8,510 nt of DNA from Nitrospira sp. (GTDB lineage Bacteria > Nitrospirota > Nitrospiria > Nitrospirales > Nitrospiraceae): NCBI GenBank assembly GCA_025360665.1, contig JANYBU010000031.1:1-8510 (forward strand), in the 5' to 3' direction. The notes beneath the pieces are model-generated. The model saw only the letters and a list, made by a program, of their open reading frames with translations, searched no databases and had not been told where the DNA came from. Shown piece by piece: positions 1-5,532 of the stretch; within the stretch, counting starts at the first letter, position 1; the number at the start of each line of letters is the position of its first letter. A program made the translations under genes and the position numbers.

Positions 1-330
1 TGACAACACGCTGTGCAGCGATTGTGTCACCGCGCGGCGATAGGGTGCCTTCTGTCGCAGCATGATAACGAGCTCTTCATCGTCGATCAGAATAGACAGG
101 TCACCCTCGGTCACGAGCTGCCGATCCGGCGCCCCGATATTCATGCGATATTGCGTCTTCCCGTCCGGATTCCGGTTGGGTCCGCTGACGATCTCGGTGA
201 GCCCATCGATGAATCCGACATGTCCTTCATGCCGGTGCTTAACCTTCGTGCCATCAGGAATGCGGACCCAGGCCTTGGCTGTTCGTGGCTGCACGGGCTG
301 CACGGGCTTCACGGGCTTCGCGGTATTCAT
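1..330 (-). CDS. Unrecognised protein with N-terminal KPV/QPV repeat, partial (runs off left edge)
   Basis: The reading frame opens at an ATG (328-330) and stays open for 110 codons to the window edge, so the C-terminus is missing. A GGAGAG ribosome binding site lies about 9 bases before the ATG. Residues 5-14 are a low-complexity repeat (KPVKPVQPVQ) encoded by tandem 9-bp units. After it comes a beta-rich stretch with many Gly, Asp and Asn turns (GHVGFIDGLTEIVSGP, NPDGKTQYRMNIGAP), then LVTEGDLSILIDDEELVIM. This looks like a small SH3/KOW-like barrel, but that is only an impression from composition. No catalytic motif is visible and I do not recognise the family. The coding strand is supported by the ribosome site, the uninterrupted frame and protein-like composition. 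The opposite-strand frame over the same bases is rich in Cys, Arg and His and looks like a shadow. Confidence 0.72.
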   Translation of the reverse strand, partial: MNTAKPVKPVQPVQPRTAKAWVRIPDGTKVKHRHEGHVGFIDGLTEIVSGPNRNPDGKTQYRMNIGAPDRQLVTEGDLSILIDDEELVIMLRQKAPYRRAVTQSLHSVLS

Positions 331-335
331 GGTTA
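282..335. repeat. 9-bp tandem array spanning the start of the leftmost gene
   Basis: Six consecutive 9-base units on the + strand: TTCGTGGCT, GCACGGGCT, GCACGGGCT, TCACGGGCT, TCGCGGTAT, TCATGGTTA. The gene's start codon lies in the last unit (on the minus strand), so the array encodes the KPV/QPV repeat. Unit length matches the intergenic palindromes in this window, but only a single arm is present and the units are more GC-rich. Confidence 0.6.
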
Positions 336-654
336 TGGTCTCTCCCTGTAATCCGTTATGGAGTGAAGAATAACTGCCTGTTTTCCATTGCCCACCATCC
401 CGTTGCGGAGATGTCGAAGCGCCTTTCCCCTGCGAGGGGCCTCGAATCGAGAACGAAATGATTCAGCACGTCGTTGACGGAGGAACAGCGAAGGCTGCAG
501 GAACGATCCCGTGGGGCGTCGCCAGCACGGAAGGAGACGCGAGGGATAGGATAGTACCCATGGTTCAGCATCGAACTTATACTGTACCACACACACGTCC
601 ACTATAGCGAACAGCGCGGTGAATGCGCCGGTCAGTCAGGTCCGTGCCCGTCGG
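331..654. other. Intergenic region with no recognisable gene
   Basis: This stretch separates the leftmost gene from the first 9-bp palindrome. Short minus-strand frames here (about 78-89 codons) are rich in Arg, Ser and Trp, lack a ribosome site and resemble nothing I know. The promoter of the leftmost gene should lie here. A TATAAG hexamer on the minus strand near 575-580 could be a -10 box, but its -35 partner is poor, so I do not call it. Confidence 0.5.
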
Positions 655-755
655 CGTTTGGTTTCTCTAGGTTTTTGGTTCATTTTGTTCGCTGAACGAA
701 ACAAACCAGGAAAACCAGACAGACCAGATAAACCAAACAAACAGGCTCCGCCGCC
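655..755. repeat. Intergenic 9-bp-unit palindrome, copy A
   Basis: The first arm (about 655-690) is T/G-rich with GG-containing units spaced 7-10 bases apart. The centre is GTTC-GCT-GAAC (687-697). The second arm has five regular 9-mers ending at 743 or beyond: AAACAAACC, AGGAAAACC, AGACAGACC, AGATAAACC, AAACAAACA. It lies directly behind the stop codon of the minus-strand metallopeptidase gene, where it could fold as a transcript-end hairpin. Pairing between arms is imperfect. Confidence 0.75.
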
Positions 756-770
756 CGGTCCTCCCTCGCC

Positions 771-1772
771 CTAGGCTGCGGGCCTGGGCTCCGTGGCTCC
801 GGCCTTCACGAGACAACAGAGCTTGTATTTCTTGCCGCTGCCGCAGGGACAGGGCGCGTTGCGGCCGACACCCTGGCGGCGCCGGGGCACCAACGGAAGT
901 AGCGACTCCGTGTCTTGGTGAAACATGTCCCGGAGCATCGCGTACAAGGCGGGATTGCGACATTTCAACAGCTCGGGCGACGTGAAGAAATACTCGGCCA
1001 ACACCGCGAAGAATTCGTGTTCGTTTGTATAGGCATAGGCGCTGAAGTGAGCGCGATGTTTTGACGGCCGAGCCAGTTCCCGGGCCACGTACCGCACCCA
1101 CTGCCGGACCACCATCCAGGGCACCTCGGGCGGCAGCCCATACTCGCTCGCTTCCTTCTCGACCAGGTGCGCAAACTCATGCACCCCCACATTCTGCTTG
1201 CCTGATTGATGATTGAATCCCGCCAGGAGAGCCGGCTTGGAGAGAATCATCACCCCGCTCAAATGATGCAGGCCGACCATCCCAAGGATAGTTTCGTCGG
1301 ACCCTCCACGGCTCTGATAGGCGTCGTCGAACGCATCCGGATAGATCAGCACCTCACGCAACCGATGGTATTCCCAGTCGTGGAAGCCGAAGATCGGGAT
1401 CGCCGCACTCGCCGCGACCAGCACCCGAATCGTGTCGTCCACCTCCGTGCGAATCCCCGTGATTCGGACCTCGTTCAGAAAGATCTGCACCAGCTGCCGG
1501 AACCGCCCCTTTCCCACCTCGTCAAGTGCCTCGAAGAACGCGACGTGTTCGCGAAGAATCTGTTCCCAGTGGTCAGGAAACGGCTGCTGCATCACCGCCA
1601 CCCGCTGGAGACACCGTCGCCGCACCCACCAGTACGTGAAGGGAATCAGTCCCAGCAGGATCCACAGTGCAGGGGAGAGCCAGGTCAACAATCCCGCCGC
1701 CCAGGCCACCAAGGCAGTAGCAACAAGGGCCTGCCGCTGGTTTCTACGATTAGCCTCCGCCGTCACGATCAT
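771..1772 (-). CDS. MtfA-like M90 zinc metallopeptidase with SEC-C tail, membrane-anchored
   Basis: Predicted zinc-dependent peptidase of the MtfA (M90) family. Seen in sequence: two hydrophobic segments at about residues 15-33 and 34-50 followed by RRR, consistent with a membrane hairpin that leaves the catalytic part in the cytoplasm; HEFAH (H198, E199, H202), the HEXXH zinc site; NEHEFFAVLAEYFF at 250-263, which matches the family's downstream glutamate motif; and GRNAPCPCGSGKKYKLCC at 303-320, a SEC-C zinc motif with cysteines 308, 310, 319 and 320. The E. coli MtfA, about 265 residues, lacks both extensions and is linked to inactivating the glucose repressor Mlc; no Mlc partner is visible here, so the substrate is unknown. 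The ATG at 1772 has GAGG directly abutting it, which is too close. The GTG two codons in (1764-1766) sits 6 bases from GAGG and is the more likely start, giving 331 residues. The gene stands alone. Confidence 0.9.
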   Translation of the reverse strand: MIVTAEANRRNQRQALVATALVAWAAGLLTWLSPALWILLGLIPFTYWWVRRRCLQRVAVMQQPFPDHWEQILREHVAFFEALDEVGKGRFRQLVQIFLNEVRITGIRTEVDDTIRVLVAASAAIPIFGFHDWEYHRLREVLIYPDAFDDAYQSRGGSDETILGMVGLHHLSGVMILSKPALLAGFNHQSGKQNVGVHEFAHLVEKEASEYGLPPEVPWMVVRQWVRYVARELARPSKHRAHFSAYAYTNEHEFFAVLAEYFFTSPELLKCRNPALYAMLRDMFHQDTESLLPLVPRRRQGVGRNAPCPCGSGKKYKLCCLVKAGATEPRPAA

Positions 1773-2128
1773 CCTCGTGGTATCCAGTGTGAAAGTGCTG
1801 CCGAGCCACGATTCTACTCCGGACGAGCCGGTGCTTGTCTCTCTTGTTCATTTGGTTCATTTGGTTTCTTTGGTCTATCTGGTTCCCTTGTGCGATAAAC
1901 CAGACAAACCAGACGAACAAAATAAACCAGATAGACGAGACTAACCAGATAGACCAGACCAACCGTCTGCGTCCTTACGCCTCCGGTTTTACCGTTCACG
2001 TCTAACGCCTCACGTCCCCTGATAATGCGGAGTGATTTCTGCTGAAGAAAAGGGTATCCTGGGCGGGAACGAGACGTCGGAGTCACAGAGGACACAGCCC
2101 TTTGAGCGATCGCGTGGGAAACAACACA
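1773..2128. promoter_or_regulatory. Divergent intergenic region between metallopeptidase and lipoprotein genes
   Basis: The two flanking genes point away from each other, so both promoters should lie here. The middle is occupied by palindrome copy B. From about 1969 to 2030 the sequence has a loose repeat of TTACGCCT, TTCACGTC and CTCACGTC elements. I see no convincing -35/-10 pair and no protein-coding frame I would support. Confidence 0.5.
1834..1968. repeat. Intergenic 9-bp-unit palindrome, copy B
   Basis: This is the most regular copy. First arm units include GTTCATTTG, GTTCATTTG, GTTTCTTTG, GTCTATCTG and GTTCCCTTG (1846-1890), in exact 9-base register, preceded by CTTGTCTCT. A short loop (1891-1896) separates them from the second arm: AAACCAGAC twice, GAACAAAAT, AAACCAGAT, AGACGAGAC, TAACCAGAT, AGACCAGAC, CAACCGTCT (1897-1968). 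Because 9 is a multiple of 3, every frame stays open and yields Trp-rich or Lys/Pro/Asp-rich pseudo-peptides that should not be taken as genes. It sits between two divergent genes. Confidence 0.9.
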
Positions 2129-2827
2129 ATGAGGCGAGGCATGAAGACCCACACCGCAACGGCCGGGATGCTGTGTCTCGCTATCCTCACCACCGGCGCC
2201 TGTGTCACGCGGAGCACCTACGACGCCGCCATTGCCAATCTCGAAGCGACGAGAGCCGAACTTGGCAGCACCAGAACCCAATCGCAGGTACTCATCGAAC
2301 AAGTCAGTGAACTCCAACAACTCAAGCTCGACCTCGCTCGACAAATGGAGTCCGCCTGGTCGGCACTCATGCAGGCCAAGCAGAAGATGGAAGCCGAGCA
2401 CACCGCCTCGCAAGAATGGCTGAGCAAACTCGCCCGTACGATCAGTCAGCTGACCGCCCAACAGCACAGCCTACGGTACGCCCTCCAACGTGCGAACGAA
2501 GAACGGCCCGCGCTGCAATCAATCGTTGAGAGGTATAAATCCGAACAGGGTGAGGCAGACGGACCCAGAGCGCCACTATCCCCTCCGCCGATCGCACCGA
2601 CCGGCGAACAGGCGGAGACAGCCCTTGTCACACCAGCACAAGTTGCCGCTCAAACAGATCCCGCTCCCAAGCCGACAGTAATGACACCGGCAGCACCCGC
2701 AGATCCGACCGCTGCAAACCCGAAGCCGCAATCGGCGAACAAGCAGACCTCCGAACCAGTCGAAGATGACTGGCTGTCTATGCTCAAGAGATGGGTCATC
2801 TCCCTCTGGCGATCGATCTTTTCCTAG
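2129..2827 (+). CDS. Putative coiled-coil lipoprotein of unknown function
   Basis: A 232-residue protein from the ATG at 2129. It has a signal peptide (MRRGMK then a hydrophobic core MLCLAILTTGAC) with Cys25 as probable lipidated residue. The lipobox is TGAC, with Thr instead of the usual Leu/Val at -3, so lipidation is likely but not certain. Residues about 30-135 are Gln/Glu/Ala/Leu-rich helix, probably coiled coil. Residues about 145-210 are a Pro/Ala/Thr-rich linker. The last 20 residues (from DDWLSMLKRW) form a Trp-rich amphipathic helix. This suggests an envelope protein with a spacer region, perhaps touching the membrane or the wall; no enzymatic motif is visible. Three starts are possible: TTG 2102, ATG 2129 (GGGA 9 bases upstream) and ATG 2141 (GAGG nearly abutting). 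I chose 2129. Transcription is divergent from the metallopeptidase gene. Confidence 0.8.
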   Translation: MRRGMKTHTATAGMLCLAILTTGACVTRSTYDAAIANLEATRAELGSTRTQSQVLIEQVSELQQLKLDLARQMESAWSALMQAKQKMEAEHTASQEWLSKLARTISQLTAQQHSLRYALQRANEERPALQSIVERYKSEQGEADGPRAPLSPPPIAPTGEQAETALVTPAQVAAQTDPAPKPTVMTPAAPADPTAANPKPQSANKQTSEPVEDDWLSMLKRWVISLWRSIFS

Positions 2828-2861
2828 CAGGACGATGGAAAATTCCACTAGCAGCGATCAG

Positions 2862-2996
2862 CTGGTTCATCTGGTGTATTTGGTTTCTCTTGTGTGTCTG
2901 ATCTCTTTGATCTCTCTGGTGTTGTGGTTAGTGTGGAATCTCTGGTTCAAGCAACGAGTCAAACCTGATAGACCAGACCAACCAACCAAACCGTCT
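2862..2996. repeat. Intergenic 9-bp-unit palindrome, copy C
   Basis: The first arm has ten 9-base units: CTGGTTCAT, CTGGTGTAT, TTGGTTTCT, CTTGTGTGT, CTGATCTCT, TTGATCTCT, CTGGTGTTG, TGGTTAGTG, TGGAATCTC, TGGTTCAAG. The second arm has five: CAACGAGTC, AAACCTGAT, AGACCAGAC, CAACCAACC, AAACCGTCT. The arms are unequal, and units 5-10 have drifted. Its right end (ACCGTCTGC) matches the right end of copy B. It starts 35 bases after the lipoprotein stop codon, so it may act at the transcript end. Confidence 0.85.
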
Positions 2997-3313
2997 GCCC
3001 CTCACCCCTAACTGTTCGCCCATCGTCCCGTGCCGCTAGGCATCCTCGATTGGCATAGGCTATCAGCCATCAGTACTTAGTCTCATGTTACGCGTCAGGG
3101 TCCATGGCTGCTGGCAGAATTTTTCAGCATGCTGCCAGGAAAGTCATCACTCAGAGAGCCAGGAGCCCGCACACTACCTCCGCGATCCCACTGTTCCCCG
3201 GTAAAGAGAACAGCCCTCATCGAGAAAGCCATCAACATCTCGCCACCGAAGAAGACAGCTAGGCCTTCGGCAGTGTGTGTAATTTCCACCCACTATCCCA
3301 GATAGCTGGTTTC
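2997..3313. other. Intergenic region with no supported gene
   Basis: A minus-strand frame (3095-3289, GTG start, 64 codons) is present but lacks a good ribosome site and partly overlaps the inverted repeat at 3111-3138. I found no recognisable domain or RNA gene. Confidence 0.45.
3111..3138. repeat. Short inverted repeat
   Basis: CTGGCAG (3111-3117) pairs with CTGCCAG (3132-3138) across a 14-base loop containing TTTTTCAGCA. It could form a hairpin. From memory, similar CTGGC...TTTTTCAGCA elements are common between Nitrospira genes, but I cannot verify that here. Confidence 0.45.
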
Positions 3314-3342
3314 TTGTACTGCCCCGCTTAATTGTGGACAGG
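3314..3342 (+). mobile_element. IS3-family-like terminal sequence, solo remnant 1
   Basis: TTGTACTGCCCC followed nine bases later by TGGACAG. This matches the general pattern of IS3-family ends (TGnACTGnCCCC...TTGGACA). No transposase or opposite end is visible nearby. A second copy in the same orientation is at 4444-4472. Confidence 0.4.
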
Positions 3343-3481
3343 TCGTGTCTTGTTTTTGACTAACCACGCCGCAGAGCACTCGACTGGCGACTGCATGCCC
3401 AACGTACGAGACATGCGGGACGAGCGAGGCGGGCCTGGTGGATTCCAGACTGCGCGCGTCCCATCGGAAGGTCAAGGCTCA

Positions 3482-3546
3482 GGTCGAGGTTGAGGGTCGA
3501 GAAGACGTCGAGTCGGATTGATCGTTGCTCAACCTGAACCTCAACC
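3482..3546. repeat. Inverted repeat built of degenerate 6-bp units
   Basis: The left arm GGTCGAGGTTGAGGGTCGAG (3482-3501) pairs with GCTCAACCTGAACCTCAACC (3527-3546) at 16 of 20 positions, across a 25-base loop. Each arm is a degenerate hexamer repeat (AGGTTG / CAACCT). It lies 71 bases beyond the PilZ stop codon and may terminate or protect that transcript. The lack of a U-tract argues against a classical intrinsic terminator. Confidence 0.65.
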
Positions 3547-3617
3547 TAAACCTTCTTGTAGGTAAGGCTGCGGGTTGCGCGAGCACAGGAGATCAACAGG
3601 ATCCATGCCCGCTTCTC

Positions 3618-3959
3618 TTATCTGCGGGATGAGCCATGTTGTGTCTTGACCAGCGTGGAGATGACTTTTGTGATTCGCTCGGCCACCTTCGGCTGAGGAA
3701 TGTCAAAGTCCACCCCGAACTCAGACCCCTTGACCCATTTCACGGTGGCGCGATCGATCAGCAACGGCTCCGGGTCTCCCGGCACAAAAATTTGCAGTGC
3801 GAGCGCCATCCCGACGAAGACCGGTGCATTCCCGGTAATGTAGCTCCCGCTCAGCGAAAGATCTTTGATGATTCCTTCACCGGCAATCCCGTCCCCAAGG
3901 TACCGCACCGGCACCAATTTCTTGAGACGTTGATCCTTCCGCATGACAAACCCGGCCAT
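3618..3959 (-). CDS. PilZ-domain protein
   Basis: A 113-residue stand-alone PilZ domain, the usual size. Both halves of the cyclic-di-GMP binding signature are present: RKDQR (R7 and R11, the RxxxR motif) and DLSLSG (D33, S35, G38, the DxSxxG motif). The later beta strands include RATVKWVKGSEFGVDFD. The protein should therefore bind cyclic-di-GMP and act as a cytoplasmic adaptor. The start is supported by AAGGAG about 8 bases upstream. The gene begins 21 bases after the receiver gene's stop on the same strand, so the two are probably co-transcribed. The target process (motility, exopolysaccharide or transcription) cannot be read from the sequence. Confidence 0.9.
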   Translation of the reverse strand: MAGFVMRKDQRLKKLVPVRYLGDGIAGEGIIKDLSLSGSYITGNAPVFVGMALALQIFVPGDPEPLLIDRATVKWVKGSEFGVDFDIPQPKVAERITKVISTLVKTQHGSSRR

Positions 3960-3980
3960 TCTGTCTCCTTTCTCTATCGA

Positions 3981-4355
3981 TCACTCTTGCGTACCCAGAA
4001 CTCCTTGGATGGTTGCGATCAATTCGTCCGCCTTCACAGGCTTCCTGAGGAATGCGATCGCGCCATACTCCCGGGCCTTTTGCTCCGCTACCCCAGGGTC
4101 TTGCGCCGTCACCACAATCACCGGAATGGCCGACAGCAGCCGGTTACCCTTCAGTCGTTCGAGTACGACAAAGCCGTCTCCCCCCGGCAGACCAAGATCC
4201 AACAGAATGACGTGAGGCTGGTGCTTTCGGGCCTCGCTCAGGGCCTGGATGCCGTCAGCCGCCCAGATGGGTTGATAGTGATTGGTGCGTAAAATCGAGC
4301 TGAGTAAATGCCAGCTATCGAGCGCATCATCGACGACGAGAATCCTTGCCTCCAC
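3981..4355 (-). CDS. Single-domain response regulator (CheY-like receiver)
   Basis: A 124-residue receiver with no output domain. All core residues are visible: acidic pair D9-D10, phospho-acceptor D53 in HVILLDLGLPGGDG, T83 in VIVVTA, and K105-P106 in FLRKPV. It should accept phosphate from a histidine kinase that is not in this window. The start is GTG (4353-4355), with AGGGA 6 bases upstream. The PilZ gene follows 21 bases downstream on the same strand. The pair suggests that the receiver acts in a pathway that also senses cyclic-di-GMP, either by protein contact or as two readouts in one operon. That link is inference. Confidence 0.93.
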   Translation of the reverse strand: MEARILVVDDALDSWHLLSSILRTNHYQPIWAADGIQALSEARKHQPHVILLDLGLPGGDGFVVLERLKGNRLLSAIPVIVVTAQDPGVAEQKAREYGAIAFLRKPVKADELIATIQGVLGTQE

Positions 4356-4443
4356 GCTGGTTCCCTCTGTTGAATCGCCCGCTCAGTTGTCGCGGCGCGT
4401 GCACCGGGCGGTCCTATGCGTTGCGGCCTCTTGACTGCTCCAA

Positions 4444-4472
4444 TTGTACTGCCCCACAGAAAGTTTGGACAG
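4444..4472 (+). mobile_element. IS3-family-like terminal sequence, solo remnant 2
   Basis: TTGTACTGCCCC is followed by ACAGAAAGTT and TGGACAG, a closer match to the IS3-family end pattern than the copy at 3314. It has the same orientation as that copy, about 1.13 kb away, with the receiver-PilZ operon between them. The candidate promoter begins 14 bases downstream. Confidence 0.45.
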
Positions 4473-4485
4473 ATAATTGTCCCGC

Positions 4486-4514
4486 TTGACAGCCCTCCCC
4501 GGACGGCCTAGCCT
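4486..4514 (+). promoter_or_regulatory. Candidate sigma-70 promoter for the ComEA-like gene
   Basis: A perfect -35 box TTGACA (4486-4491) is followed after 17 bases by TAGCCT (4509-4514), which matches TATAAT at three of six positions. Spacing is ideal but the -10 box is weak. Use would give a leader of about 220 bases. Confidence 0.35.
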
Positions 4515-4530
4515 GGCGGCGCAGCGTCTG

Positions 4531-4566
4531 GCCACCGCGCAATCAACCCCGTTGCAGCGTGGTGGC
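4531..4566 (+). other. Predicted stem in the leader upstream of the ComEA-like gene
   Basis: GCCACCGCGCAA (4531-4542) can pair with GTTGCAGCGTGGTGGC (4551-4566), with bulges, around a loop of about 8 bases. It lies just downstream of the candidate promoter, so it would be in the 5' leader. It matches no riboswitch class I recognise. Confidence 0.35.
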
Positions 4567-4743
4567 TGCAGTCACCGAGAGGGGAACGGTCCATGATCCC
4601 TTGCAATAGAAAGGTCAATGTCGGATAGGCTCCTAGATCGGCGAAACGCAGAGGCTGGCGCGGAAGTGGAAGCCGAAGGGAAAATACGTGGCGTGTTGAT
4701 CGAGGTTGGTGTGAAAAACAACCCTCTCATGAAGGAGATTGTC

Positions 4744-5055
4744 ATGCAATCCAGGCTCGTGGAGTGGACACTTCGTGTAGGACTGGGAAGCCTGCTCCTG
4801 CTTGCGTTCTCGTTGTTTCCTTATGCCGTGACCGATTCCTCGCTGGCCCAAGCTGCCGACCAGGCTGACCTCCTCGACATCAATACCGCCACGGCTGAGC
4901 AGCTCAAGACGCTCCCTGGTATTAGCGAGGCCTACGCAGAAACGATCATCAAGGGACGCCCATACCAGCGGAAGGATGAGCTGGTGCAGAAGAAGATTCT
5001 TCCGCGCGCCACGTACGAGGGGATCAAGTACAAGATTGTGGCGAAGCAGAAGTAA
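4744..5055 (+). CDS. Secreted ComEA-like helix-hairpin-helix protein
   Basis: A 103-residue protein from the ATG at 4744, chosen because AAGGAG sits 6 bases upstream and a signal peptide begins right there. Residues 1-37 are the signal (hydrophobic core GLGSLLLLAFSLFPYAV, probable cleavage after LAQA). Residues about 42-101 are a single ComEA-type helix-hairpin-helix domain: DINTATAEQLKTLPGIS carries the family's N-terminal motif and the LPGI hairpin, and YQRKDELVQKKILPRATYEGI is the second half. ComEA proteins bind double-stranded DNA at the cell surface for natural uptake. Here only the HhH domain is present, without the SLBB-like and membrane-anchor parts of Gram-positive ComEA. DNA binding in the periplasm is therefore plausible but a role in transformation is not shown; no other competence gene is in the window. 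Its last codons are duplicated at 5390-5410. Confidence 0.88.
   Translation: MQSRLVEWTLRVGLGSLLLLAFSLFPYAVTDSSLAQAADQADLLDINTATAEQLKTLPGISEAYAETIIKGRPYQRKDELVQKKILPRATYEGIKYKIVAKQK
5033..5053 (+). repeat. 21-bp direct repeat, copy 1 (within the ComEA-like gene)
   Basis: The 21 bases encoding most of KIVAKQK and the first base of the stop are identical to 5390-5410. See the remnant at 5341-5412. Confidence 0.8.
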
Positions 5056-5099
5056 GCGGAGTCACATTCTCGATTGCCGCGTTCCTGCTCAGATTTGGC

Positions 5100-5339
5100 T
5101 TGGGAGGGCTTTCGTTGCATGTCGCCTCAGCGCAAGGACTCTTCGGGTTAAAAACCTCAATTAGCCAGATCGGGAGCGCCCTGGTCGAGATGCAGAAGAA
5201 CGTGGACTCGTTCCAAGAGAATATGGGCACGATCAAACAAGCCAAAGATCAGTTGTCCTCCCTGTCACCGGCGGGTGGGGATGCCATCAAGAAAGAGGGT
5301 GAATCCTTACAACAGCTCATCCCCGGATTGGGCCAATAG
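5100..5339 (+). CDS. Small helical protein of unknown function, start uncertain
   Basis: Up to 79 residues, mostly polar helix (LKTSISQIGSALVEMQKN, NMGTIKQAKDQLSSLSP), ending in IPGLGQ. I do not recognise the family. The frame has only TTG starts. TTG 5100 has no ribosome site, whereas TTG 5115 has GGGAGGG ending 6 bases before it and would give 74 residues. Upstream of 5100 the same frame continues open back into the ComEA-like gene and encodes a good signal peptide (core IAAFLLRFGLGGLSL, cleavage after ASA near 5135), but it has no ATG, GTG or TTG. Either a rare start (ATT 5073) is used or the true start has been lost. It follows the ComEA-like gene closely and may share its transcript. Confidence 0.55.
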   Translation: MGGLSLHVASAQGLFGLKTSISQIGSALVEMQKNVDSFQENMGTIKQAKDQLSSLSPAGGDAIKKEGESLQQLIPGLGQ

Positions 5340-5340
5340 C

Positions 5341-5412
5341 AGTCACTTTGGCCTGTCTATCGTTAAAGAGGTTCGCAAGATCAACGATCAGATTGTGGCG
5401 AAGCAGAAGTGA
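5341..5412 (+). pseudogene. Remnant of a duplicated ComEA-like C-terminus
   Basis: The frame ending at TGA 5410-5412 reads SHFGLSIVKEVRKINDQIVAKQK. Its last seven residues (QIVAKQK) mirror KIVAKQK of the intact ComEA-like protein, and 21 bases are identical between the two. VRKINDQIVAKQK fits the end of an HhH protein, but no start or HhH core precedes it. This looks like the tail of a lost second copy. The 5' boundary is approximate. Confidence 0.5.
5390..5410 (+). repeat. 21-bp direct repeat, copy 2
   Basis: Identical to 5033-5053. The flanking bases on both sides differ, so the similarity is confined to the end of the coding sequence. Confidence 0.8.
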
Positions 5413-5530
5413 GTGTGGGCAGCGGTTGGCGAAGGGCCAGCAAACAGTGTGACGAATCCGTTCAGCCCCTACGGCAGTCCCTTCAGCAATCAATCGGCAA
5501 CGAATCCCTTTGCAACGGACGCATTGCGGG
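5413..5530 (+). pseudogene. Remnant of an NPF/SPYG-repeat protein tail
   Basis: One frame encodes SVTNPFSPYGSPFSNQSATNPFATDA (broken here for reading as SVTNPFSPYG, SPFSNQ, SATNPFATDA). This resembles the Asn-Pro-Tyr/Gly-Ser-Pro repeats found at the C-terminus of many small bacterial proteins, often behind a thermonuclease domain. The frame then runs without a stop into the 9-bp palindrome, which destroys any homology. No ribosome site precedes the GTG at 5413, and I consider it a decayed fragment. Confidence 0.5.
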
Positions 5531-5532
5531 TC

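Larger units (their letters stand above)
4356..4743. promoter_or_regulatory. Divergent intergenic region and long comEA-like leader
   Basis: This region separates the receiver gene (minus) from the ComEA-like gene (plus). It holds an IS-end-like sequence, a candidate sigma-70 promoter and a predicted stem. An ATG at 4618 is in frame with the ComEA-like gene but lacks a good ribosome site, and the extra 42 residues are charged and would bury the signal peptide. I treat it as leader. Confidence 0.5.

Noticed and set aside
333..602. Overlapping minus-strand frames of 78-89 codons
   Set aside because: Both lack ribosome sites and have shadow-like composition; the stretch is better read as upstream region.
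1206..1944. Long plus-strand frames opposite the metallopeptidase gene
   Set aside because: Shadow frames: composition is rich in Arg, His, Pro and Ser, and the minus strand has the HEXXH and SEC-C motifs.
1750..1962. Trp/Ile/Phe-rich minus-strand reading frame resembling a membrane peptide
   Set aside because: It is produced by the 9-bp array, whose period keeps all frames open; the repeat of three residues follows directly from the units.
1834..1968. CRISPR array
   Set aside because: Units are 9 bases, contiguous and degenerate, with no spacers; arms are complementary.
3095..3289. 64-codon minus-strand frame with GTG start
   Set aside because: No convincing ribosome site or recognisable domain, and the C-terminal part lies in an inverted repeat.
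4618..4743. N-terminal extension of the ComEA-like protein
   Set aside because: The extension is charged and would bury the signal peptide, while AAGGAG is ideally placed for the ATG at 4744.
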